From Cupidesulfovibrio sp000226255 (GTDB taxonomy: Bacteria; Desulfobacterota; Desulfovibrionia; Desulfovibrionales; Desulfovibrionaceae): a DNA stretch of 64,000 nucleotides. Below the pieces are notes generated by a model. It saw only the letters and a list, made by a program, of their open reading frames with translations, did not search any database and was not told the DNA's origin. The stretch is taken from assembly GCF_003402415.2 (NCBI RefSeq), contig NZ_AP036014.1, positions 1,116,001 through 1,180,000 on the forward strand, written 5' to 3'. Positions 26,043 through 34,200 of this stretch are shown one piece after another. Each line of letters begins with the position of its first letter. Position 1 is the stretch's first letter. Position numbers and translations under genes: made by a program.

Positions 26043-27206
26043 ATGAAGAAGACAGTATTGCTCGTGCTGGCGCTTCTGCTTGTGCTGTCGGGTCAGGCGT
26101 TCGCCGCCGACACCATCAAGCTCGGCTTCGTCATCCCCCTGACCGGTGACATCCCCAAGGTGGGTGAGGCCGCGAAGTTCGCCGCCGAAATGCTGCGCGA
26201 AGAAATCAACGGCAAGGGCGGCCTGGATGTGGGCGGCAAGAAGTACAAGCTCGAATTCGTGTTCGAGGACAACGAAGCCAAGCCCGAATCCGCCGTCAAC
26301 GCCATGCTGAAGGTCATCGAGCGCGACCAGGTGCTGGCCGTGGTCGGCCCGCAGTCGTCCAAGCAGGCCGTGCCCGCCGGTGGCGTCGCCAACGACAACG
26401 AAACCCCGATGATCTCGCCCTGGTCCACCAACCCGGATACCACCAAGGGCCGTCCGTGGGTGTTCCGCGCCGCCTTCCTCGATCCCTTCCAGGCCCCCGT
26501 GGTGGCCAACTTCGCCACCAAGCAGTTCAAGGCCAAGAAGGCCGCCGTGCTGTTCGACATCTCCAACGACTACTCGAAGGGCCTTGCCGAGTTCTTCAAG
26601 GCGGAGTGGGAGAAGATGCACGGCGCTGGCGCCGTGGTGGGCATGGAATCGCATGGCACCAAGGACCAGGACTTCTCGGCCCAGCTGACCAAGGTCATCG
26701 CGGCCAAGCCCGACTTCATCTTCCTGCCTGAAAACTACAACATCGTCGCCCTTATCGTGAAGCAGGCGCGCGACCTTGGCTACAAGGGTCCCTTCATGGG
26801 CTCCGACGCCTGGGGTTCCGCCGAACTGATGGACCTGTGCGGCAAGGAATGCGTGGGCCAGTTCTTCTCCACCCACTATGCCGCTGCTGGCGCCACCGGC
26901 GCCACCAAGGAATTCATCGACAAGTACAACAACAAGTACGGCTACATCCCCGACGACGTGGCCGCCCTGACCTGGGACGCCACCCGTATCGTGCTCCAGG
27001 CCATCCAGAACGTGGGCAAGGTTGATTCCGACGTGCGCAAGATGCGCAAGGCCGTGCGCGACGCCATGGTCGGCATCAAGACCTTTGACGGCATCACCGG
27101 CAAGATGAGCTTCGACGCCGAAGGCGACCCCATCAAGTGCGCCGTGGTCGTCAAGATCAGCGAGAAGGGTGAATTCACCTTCGCCGAATCGGTCTGCCCC
27201 AAGTAG
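26043..27206 (+). CDS. livK: Branched-chain amino-acid ABC transporter, substrate-binding protein (LivK type)
   Basis: Periplasmic type-I binding protein of 387 aa. Sec signal peptide MKKTVLLVLALLLVLSGQAFA with cleavage before ADTIKLG. The mature protein shows VIPLTGDIPKVGEAAKFAAE, AVVGPQSSKQAVPAGGVAND and TPMISPWSTNPDTT, typical of the Leu/Ile/Val/amide binding family. Exact ligand not determinable. GAGGAGG gives a strong start. It is separated from the membrane genes by a 12-bp GC stem terminator, so it is probably made in excess over the transporter, as is common for such operons. Confidence 0.92.
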   Translation: MKKTVLLVLALLLVLSGQAFAADTIKLGFVIPLTGDIPKVGEAAKFAAEMLREEINGKGGLDVGGKKYKLEFVFEDNEAKPESAVNAMLKVIERDQVLAVVGPQSSKQAVPAGGVANDNETPMISPWSTNPDTTKGRPWVFRAAFLDPFQAPVVANFATKQFKAKKAAVLFDISNDYSKGLAEFFKAEWEKMHGAGAVVGMESHGTKDQDFSAQLTKVIAAKPDFIFLPENYNIVALIVKQARDLGYKGPFMGSDAWGSAELMDLCGKECVGQFFSTHYAAAGATGATKEFIDKYNNKYGYIPDDVAALTWDATRIVLQAIQNVGKVDSDVRKMRKAVRDAMVGIKTFDGITGKMSFDAEGDPIKCAVVVKISEKGEFTFAESVCPK

Positions 27207-27216
27207 TATGATGATT

Positions 27217-27250
27217 CCCCGCGCGGCCCACCGGCCGCGCGGGGCCTTTT
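27217..27250 (+). terminator. Partial terminator between livK and livH
   Basis: Perfect 12-bp stem CCCCGCGCGGCC / GGCCGCGCGGGG with loop CACC, then CCTTTT. It lies 11 bases after livK inside the operon and likely lowers read-through into livHMGF or protects the livK mRNA 3' end. Confidence 0.75.
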
Positions 27251-27491
27251 CCGCCGCACGCACTGCGCGGCTTCCGCTTCCATCCGCGCCGCCATGGCGG
27301 CGCGCCGGGTTGCCGCCCGGCCAAGGTGCCGCCCTGCGCGGGTTCCCATCCGGAACCTGGCACCTGCGAAGCGGAACATACGAATCACCTTTCACGGACG
27401 GCGCGCACGACGCGCCGCCCGTGTTCTGCCCCCCTGACGCGCGCACGGCGCGCGCCAAGGGGCAAACCGTTCCACGGAGGGTTTCGGGACT

Positions 27492-28412
27492 GTGGAAATC
27501 TTCATCCAGAACCTGTTCAACGCGCTCCAGTGGGGCAGCTTCTACGCGCTGATCGCCCTGGGCTACACCCTTGTGTACGGCGTGCTGCTGCTCATCAACT
27601 TCGCCCACGGCGACATCTTCATGGTGGGCGCGTACATCGCATTTTTCGTCTCCTCGCTGCTGCTCGGCGACCTCTTGGGCGTGTTTAACCTGCCCGGCTG
27701 GGCCGCGCTTGCGCTTACCGTGCCGCTGACCATGCTGCTCACCGCCGGGGTGGGCGTGACGCTGGAACGCATTGCCTACCGCCCCCTGCGGCGCAAGGGC
27801 GCGCACCGGCTGTACGTGGTCATCACCGCCCTGATGTGCGGGCTTATCCTTGAGAACGGCAACCTGGCACTGCTGGGCGCAAGCCGCCGCAAGTTGCCCG
27901 ACATGGTGGACAAGGTGGTGTACACCTTCGGCTCCGTGTCGGTGACCAACCTGAAGGTGTGGGTCATCATCACGGCGTTCCTGGTGTTCTTTCTGCTGCA
28001 GTTCATCGTCACGCGCACCCGCATCGGCATGGCCATGCGGGCCGTTGCGTGGGACAAGTTCGCGCTGCCGCTGATGGGCATTCCGCTCGATTCGATCATC
28101 GTGTTCACCTTCGTGCTGGGGTCGGGCTTCGCGGGCCTTGCCGGGCTGCTTTTCGCCATGTCCTACCCCATCCTCGACCCCTACATGGGCGCCATGGTGG
28201 GCTGGAAGGCCTTCATCGCGGCGGTGGTGGGCGGCATCGGCGACATTCGCGGGGCGTTCATCGGCGGTTTTCTGCTGGCGTTCATCGAGATCATGGTGGC
28301 GGCGTTCCTGCCCTCGACATTCAGGGACCTGTTCGCCTTCACCATCCTGCTGATGATCCTGTGGCAACGGCCCACCGGCCTCTTCGGCGTGGCAAAGACC
28401 ACCAAGATCTAA
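27492..28412 (+). CDS. livH: Branched-chain amino-acid ABC transporter permease LivH
   Basis: Inner-membrane permease, 306 aa, with about eight helices. It begins FIQNLFNALQWGSFYALIALGYTLVYG and has LLINFAHGDIFMVGAY, the hallmark of LivH. The cytoplasmic EAA-like loop region LAGLLFAMSYPILDPYMG lies towards the C-terminus. The start is GTG with an upstream GGAGG at slightly long spacing. The second permease livM follows after 30 bases. Confidence 0.92.
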   Translation: MEIFIQNLFNALQWGSFYALIALGYTLVYGVLLLINFAHGDIFMVGAYIAFFVSSLLLGDLLGVFNLPGWAALALTVPLTMLLTAGVGVTLERIAYRPLRRKGAHRLYVVITALMCGLILENGNLALLGASRRKLPDMVDKVVYTFGSVSVTNLKVWVIITAFLVFFLLQFIVTRTRIGMAMRAVAWDKFALPLMGIPLDSIIVFTFVLGSGFAGLAGLLFAMSYPILDPYMGAMVGWKAFIAAVVGGIGDIRGAFIGGFLLAFIEIMVAAFLPSTFRDLFAFTILLMILWQRPTGLFGVAKTTKI

Positions 28413-28442
28413 CCCGCGACGCACGCCAGAGGATACGCGAAC

Positions 28443-29519
28443 ATGCAGAAATACACCCTCAACGCCGCACTGGCGGCGCTGTGCCTTGGCCTTGTGCTGC
28501 TGGCGCAGTTCAATCTGATTGACCAGTACACCCAGACGGTGCTCATGTTCATGGGCATCAACATCATCTTCGCCAGCAGCCTGAACATCGTGAACGGCTA
28601 CATGGGCGAGTTCTCGTGCGGGCACGCCGGGTTCATGTGCGTGGGCGCGTATGCTTCGTCCGTGCTCTCGGTGGTGCTGTTCACCTCCAACAAACTGGTG
28701 GGCGATGCGCTGCTGCCGCCGGAACTGGCCCCCATGCTGTTCCCGGTGGTGCTGATCGTGGCAGGGCTCGTGGCCTCGGTGTTCGGCCTGCTGGTGGCGC
28801 TGCCCTCGTTCCGCACGCGCGGCGACTACCTGGCCATCATCACCATCGCGGCTAACTACATCGTCATCTCGGTCATCGAGAACCTGGACATCATCGGCGG
28901 CCCGCGCGGCTTTCACGGCATGAAGCGGGTCATCAACGGCATGCGCGACCTGGTGGACATTCCCTGGATGTTCATCTGGGTCATCCTGGGCACGCTGTTC
29001 TCGGTGTGGATTTTGCGCCGCCTGGTCAATTCCACCTACGGCAAGGGCATTTCCGCCGTGTGCCAGGACGAGGTGGCCGCCGAGATCATGAGCGTGGACA
29101 CCAACCACGTGAAGCTGGTGGCCTTCATGGTTTCCTCGGGCCTCGCCGGGGTGGCGGGGGCGCTGTACGCCCACGTGTACGGCTACGTGAACCCGCAGGC
29201 CTTCAACATCCTGAAGTCCACGGAAGGCCTGGTCATGGTCTACCTTGGCGGCATGGCCTCGCTGTCCGGCTCGGTCATGGCGGCCATCCTGTTCACGCTG
29301 CTGCTCGAGTCGCTGCGCTTCGTCATTCCCGGCCTGGATGCGGCCCTGCACGCGGTCAACCTGTTGCCCGCCGGATACGAACTGAGCCAGGTGTGGAAGT
29401 GGGTGCTCATCCCGCTCATCCTCATCCTGCTCATGCAGTTCCGGCCCGAAGGCATCATGGGCAACCGCGAGCTTTCGGGCGTCTTCCCGAAGCTGCGCCG
29501 CTTCTACACGTTCAAATAG
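28443..29519 (+). CDS. livM: Branched-chain amino-acid ABC transporter permease LivM
   Basis: Second permease, 358 aa, with about ten hydrophobic segments. The SLNIVNGYMGEFSCGHAGFM segment (LivM hallmark) and RTRGDYLAIITIA are present; late in the protein are GLAGVAGALYAHVYGYVNP and LEGLVMV-like (TEGLVMVYLGGMASLSG). It pairs with LivH to form the membrane channel. 12 bases separate it from livG. Confidence 0.92.
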   Translation: MQKYTLNAALAALCLGLVLLAQFNLIDQYTQTVLMFMGINIIFASSLNIVNGYMGEFSCGHAGFMCVGAYASSVLSVVLFTSNKLVGDALLPPELAPMLFPVVLIVAGLVASVFGLLVALPSFRTRGDYLAIITIAANYIVISVIENLDIIGGPRGFHGMKRVINGMRDLVDIPWMFIWVILGTLFSVWILRRLVNSTYGKGISAVCQDEVAAEIMSVDTNHVKLVAFMVSSGLAGVAGALYAHVYGYVNPQAFNILKSTEGLVMVYLGGMASLSGSVMAAILFTLLLESLRFVIPGLDAALHAVNLLPAGYELSQVWKWVLIPLILILLMQFRPEGIMGNRELSGVFPKLRRFYTFK

Positions 29520-29531
29520 GGGAACGAGGAC

Positions 29532-30299
29532 ATGCCGCTGCTTGAAATGAAAGGCGTGACGCAACGCTTCGGCGGGCTGCAGGCCGTTTCCGACTTCAAC
29601 ATATCGGTGGAAGAGCGCAAGCTCATCGCGCTCATCGGCCCCAACGGCGCGGGCAAGACCACGGTGTTCAACCTGGTCTCCGGGTTCTACCAGCCCACCG
29701 AAGGACAGATACTGTTCGACGGCCAGCCCACGGCGGGCCTGCGGCCGCACCAGGTGACGGCGCGGGGCATCGCCCGCACCTTTCAGAACATCCGCCTGTG
29801 GCACGAGATGAGCGTGCTGGACAACATCCGCATCGCCCAGCACCACCGCCTGGGCTATACCATCTGGGACGCCTTTCTGCGCACCGGCCGCTTTACCAGA
29901 AGTGAGGGCAACATCGACGCCATCGCCTGGGAAATGCTGGAAGCCATGGACCTGAAGGACGCCGCCCACGAACTGCCCCGCAACCTGCCCTACGGGTTGC
30001 AGCGCCGGGTGGAGATCGCCCGCGCCATGTCCATCAGGCCGAAGCTGCTGCTGCTGGACGAACCGGCGGCGGGCCTGAACTCGGCGGACGTGGACGGGCT
30101 GATCAAGCTCATCGGCTGGATTCACAAGGAGTTCGACATCACCATCTGGATGATCGAACACCAGATGAAGGTGGTCATGAGCCTGTGCCAGTGGATCAAG
30201 GTCATCGATTTCGGTAGCACCATTGCCGAAGGGACGCCGGAGGAAATCCAGTCCAACCCGGTCGTCATCAAGGCATACCTGGGAGACGATACGATCTGA
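29532..30299 (+). CDS. livG: Branched-chain amino-acid ABC transporter ATPase LivG
   Basis: ATP-binding subunit, 255 aa. Walker A GPNGAGKTT, LivG-type ARTFQNIRLWHEMSVLDNI, a variant signature NLPYGLQRRVEIARA (degenerate LSGGQ, normal for LivG) and Walker B LLLLDEPAAGLN. The stop overlaps the livF start by one base (TGATG), so the two ATPases are coupled. Confidence 0.93.
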   Translation: MPLLEMKGVTQRFGGLQAVSDFNISVEERKLIALIGPNGAGKTTVFNLVSGFYQPTEGQILFDGQPTAGLRPHQVTARGIARTFQNIRLWHEMSVLDNIRIAQHHRLGYTIWDAFLRTGRFTRSEGNIDAIAWEMLEAMDLKDAAHELPRNLPYGLQRRVEIARAMSIRPKLLLLDEPAAGLNSADVDGLIKLIGWIHKEFDITIWMIEHQMKVVMSLCQWIKVIDFGSTIAEGTPEEIQSNPVVIKAYLGDDTI

Positions 30300-31024
30300 T
30301 GCTGCTCTCCATCGAGAATCTCTACGTAAAGTACGGCAATATCGAGGCGTTGCACGGCCTTTCGTTCCATGTGAACGAAGGGGAGATCGTCACCCTCATC
30401 GGGGCCAACGGCGCGGGCAAGTCCACCACGCTGAAGTCCATCATGCGCCTGCCCCCGCCGGAAGCGCCCAAGGTCAGCGGCGGCGACATCCTGTTCAAGG
30501 GCACGTCGCTGCTGAACGTGGAACCGCACGACGTGGTCAGCAAGCTGCACATCGCGCTGGTGCCCGAAGGGCGGCACATCTTCGGCAACCTGACGGTGAT
30601 GGAAAACCTGATGCTGGCCACCTACGCCCGCAAGAACGACCCGGCCATAGCGCGTGACCTTGAACGCATCTTCGACCTGTTCCCCCGTCTGGCCGAGCGG
30701 CGCACCCAGCGCAGCGACACCCTGTCCGGGGGCGAGCAGCAGATGCTGGCCGTGGGCCGCGCACTGATGACCAGCTGCGAGGTGCTGCTGCTGGACGAAC
30801 CGTCCATGGGCCTCGCCCCGCTGCTGATGTACGAAATGTTCCGCACCCTCAAGGAACTGAACCGCGAGGGTCTGACCATCATCGTGGTGGAGCAGAACGC
30901 CCGCCTCGCCCTGCAGGTGGCCAGCCGCGGCTACGTGCTGGACACCGGCGAGATCGTGGCGCAGGGCCCCTCGGATTCCCTGCTCAACGACCCGGAAGTC
31001 AAGAAGGCCTATCTCGGCGGGTAG
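30299..31024 (+). CDS. livF: Branched-chain amino-acid ABC transporter ATPase LivF
   Basis: Second ATPase, 241 aa. Walker A GANGAGKST, LivF-type VPEGRHIFGNLTVMENL, signature LSGGEQQMLAVGRAL and Walker B LLLDEPSMGLAP. The C-terminus VKKAYLGG is complete. The stop codon TAG is formed across the left edge of a 145-bp palindromic element (TA target base pair plus first G of the element). An uninterrupted target would also have given TAG, so the protein is unaffected. Confidence 0.93.
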   Translation: MLLSIENLYVKYGNIEALHGLSFHVNEGEIVTLIGANGAGKSTTLKSIMRLPPPEAPKVSGGDILFKGTSLLNVEPHDVVSKLHIALVPEGRHIFGNLTVMENLMLATYARKNDPAIARDLERIFDLFPRLAERRTQRSDTLSGGEQQMLAVGRALMTSCEVLLLDEPSMGLAPLLMYEMFRTLKELNREGLTIIVVEQNARLALQVASRGYVLDTGEIVAQGPSDSLLNDPEVKKAYLGG

Positions 31025-31168
31025 GGGTTGCTCCTGACTTGTCTTTTCGTCCGTTGGCGGTGTCAAACTTCGCCTGCCATATCGGTCGAATACGAGAAGA
31101 GTATACTCCCTCATGGCAGACTCGTTTTCCTTGCCAACGGACGAAAATCCTACGTCAGGAACAGCCCC
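31024..31168. mobile_element. MITE-like palindromic element at the livF stop codon
   Basis: 145-bp element with imperfect ~36-bp terminal inverted repeats. The left end starts GGGGTTGCTCCTGAC and ends TTTTCGTCCGTTGGC. The right end, read inward on the other strand, starts GGGGCTGTTCCTGAC and ends TTTTCGTCCGTTGGC. It is flanked by TA on both sides (31022-31023 and 31169-31170), consistent with a TA target duplication. The interior has CTGCCAT/ATGGCAG and the palindrome GAGTATACTC. There is no ORF, so it is non-autonomous; the parent transposase is not in the window. Confidence 0.72.
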
Positions 31169-31220
31169 TAGGGGCTGCGCGGACCGAACATCGCAAAGTC
31201 GCCAAGCCAGGAAATGCGGC

Positions 31221-31249
31221 GGGCCGCCCCGGAAGGGGCGGCCCGTTTT
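31221..31249 (+). terminator. Rho-independent terminator of the liv operon
   Basis: GGGCCGCCCC-GGAA-GGGGCGGCCC followed by GTTTTG; perfect 10-bp stem. It lies between livF and the convergent adhesin gene, beyond the inserted palindromic element. Confidence 0.8.
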
Positions 31250-31289
31250 GCGTTCGTGCGTTGCGTGCGGGTGGGCTGGCGCTGGCCCG

Positions 31290-34200
31290 CTAGCCGGTGG
31301 TCTGCACGATGATGTCGTGCTGCACCAGCAGGGTGTGGGTTTCCGAGCCCGAGGTGCCGGTGTACACGTCGTAGGTTACCCCGTTCACCGTCTGGCTGGC
31401 GTGGGTGTTGGTCCAGCCTGAGCCGGAAAGGTTCACGTGGTCGGCGGATGTGCCGCTGATGGTCAGCGAGTTGCCGGTGTCCATGGTGGCGGAAAGGTCC
31501 AGCAGGTCCGCCGCCGACAGGGTGACCGCCTGTGCGCCTGTGGCGGTGAGGTCGATGGCCTCGATGCCGGTGACGGCGGTGCTGCCGATGTGGGTGAAGT
31601 CCAGCGTCGCCCCGGCATCGTCGATCACCAGGGTGTCGTACCCTTCGCCGCCGTGCAGCCCGGTGAAGTCCGAGCCGTTGATGGCGTCGTCTGCGTTGGT
31701 GTCGTGCGCCACCAGGGTGTCGTTGCCAGCGCCGCCGTACAGGGTGTCCACGCCCATGCCGCCGTCCAGATGGTCGTTGCCGTCGCCGCCGTACAGCGTG
31801 TCGTTGCCTCCCTGGCCGTACAGATGGTCGTCGCCCGTGTCGCCGTACAGTGTGTCATCGCCGCCCTGACCAAACAGGGTGTCGTTGCCGTCGCCGCCGT
31901 GCAGCACGTCCGCCGCCCCGCGCGATTCGCTCGACCCGCCGGACAGCGCGTCCTGATGGTCGGCGATGTAGGTGCGCAGTTCGTCGTTGCTGGCCTCGTG
32001 CCCCAGGGTGGCGGACAGGTAGGCCTTGACGATGGCCAGCGAGTCGCCCGAGGTCAGCGAACCGTGGTCCCAGCCGGATTGCGCCAGCAGGTAGTCTGCG
32101 TTCAGGGCGTCGCCGAACAGGATGTCGTCGCCCGCACCGCCGGTGAGGGTGTCTGCGCCGGTGGCCTCGGGGTTGAGGTCGGTGGTGCCCGCATCCAGGG
32201 CGGCGGCCAGTTGCGAGGCGTCGGTGATGATCTGCGCGCCGCCGGTGTTGTCGTAGGGGTCGAGCAGGGTGGTGCTGGTGGTGCCGCCCGGCCCGTGCAC
32301 GAAACTGCTGCCGATGCCGATGGCGTTCACCGCCACGTCGTTATCCAGTTGGGCCAGCAGACGGGCATACGCCGCCTCCGACTGGTCGGTCTCGGTGTCG
32401 CTGGTGGAACCGCCGGTGCCGCCGAGCACGGAGACCGAGGTGGTGGTCCACGTAGTGCCACCATTGGTCGAGTATTCCAGGTAGCCCTCGGCGTTGATGC
32501 GCGCGGTGCCCGCCGTGTTGTACACCACCTCGCCCAGCACGTAGTCGTCGGGAACGTCCACGCTGTAGGTGGTGGATTGCCCGCCGCCCTGTCCCGGTCC
32601 GCCCTGACCGGGACCGCCGTACCCGCCGCCCTGGCCCGGTCCGCCCGTGGTGTAGGTATAGGAAACGGAATCCTTGTAATAGTAGGTCGGTTCCCCGTCG
32701 GTGACGAAGTACACCACGTTTTCGCCGCCGTTGTCCGCGATGGAGGAGGAGGCGAACCACTCCGAGGCCTCGTTGAAGGCGGCCTCGTAGTTGGTGCCGC
32801 CGCCGCTCTGGACGTCTTCCAGCATGTCCAGCACCTGCGAGATGGTGCTTTCGGTCAGCACGCCGCTCCAGGTGTTGCTGATGCCGGTGTCGAAGTCGAT
32901 GACCTTCAGGTTCACCGTGCCTTCGTAGTCTTCCAACTGCTGGATGAGGTTGGTCAGGGCCGCGATGGCCTTTTCCAACTGCGAGTCGGACATGCTGCCC
33001 GATGAATCGAGAATGATGGCCACGTTGTAGGTGGCGTACACCGTGGTTTCGGTGACCCCGCCGGGGTCGCCCACCAGCACGTCGTTGCCCGAGCCGCCCA
33101 TGGCCACGGTGTCGTCGCCCGAGGTGCCGGTGGCCAGCCTGTCCGGCACCAGCGACAGGGTGAGCGTGGCCGTGCTGGTGCCGCCGTGCCCGTCGGACAG
33201 GGTGTAGGTGAAGGTGTCCGCCAGGCTGGCCGCGCTGGTGGAGGTGCTGGAGAACAGGTTCTGCACCGCCGGGTCGGTCATGTCCACGGTGTAGGTGTAG
33301 GAGCCATCGGCGTTGATGACCAGGGTGCCGTAGTCCAGGGTGTAGGTGCCCGCATTGGCCACGGACAGGAGGTCGCCGTCAGCGTCGCTGTCGTTGTCCA
33401 GCACGCTGCTGCCGATGCTGACCGTCACCGCACCGGTGGCCGGGTCCACGTCGCTTTCGTGGATGGTGGCCGTGTCGCACTGCGCCACCGGCGGGGTGTT
33501 TTCGTTGGCTCCATGCACCGTGACGGTGAGGGTGGAGGACGTGGCGTCACCGTCGGCGTCGGTGAGGGTGTAGGTGAACACGTCGGCCACGGACTGGCTG
33601 GCGTTCAGGGCCTGCACCGCCGCAAGGCTGTTGTTCAGGGTGTAGGTGTAGGAACCGTCGGCGGCGATGACCAGGGTGCCGTACAGTCCGGCCACGGTGG
33701 TGGTGCCATCCGCGTTCACGGTGGTGCTGCCCGTGGAGGTCGCCATGACGGTCACCGTGGCCCCGTCCGCGCCCTGTGTGTCGTTGTCCAGCAGGCTGCC
33801 GGTGGCGGTGGCGGAGGTGTCCTCGGTGACGCTGGCCGTGTCGGCCAAGGCCGAGGGCGCGTCGTCCACGATGGACACGGTGAGGGATGCGCTGTCCGCA
33901 TCGCCGTCCCGGTCCGTGGCGGTGACGTCAAAGGTGACGGTGGCCGCGTCGCCGCTGGCCAGTGCGTTGTCGCCAAGGGTGAAGGCGTAGCTGACGGTGC
34001 CCGTGTTGGCGTCGTACCCGGTGATGACCAGGGTGCCGGTGTCCGTGGTGATGGTGCGGGCGGCCACGTCGGCCGCCAGTACGCCGCCGGAGATGACGGT
34101 GACATTCCCTACGCTGATGGTGTCCAGCCCGTCAGCGGCGGTGACGGTGAAGCTGCCGGTCTGGACCAGGGCGAGAGCATCGGGCGCGCTGCCGTCCGCC

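Noticed and set aside
25998..30161. Open frame of 1387 codons antisense to the liv operon
   Set aside because: His/Gln/Val/Gly-rich antisense of clear ABC transporter genes; no domain, start or ribosome-binding site.
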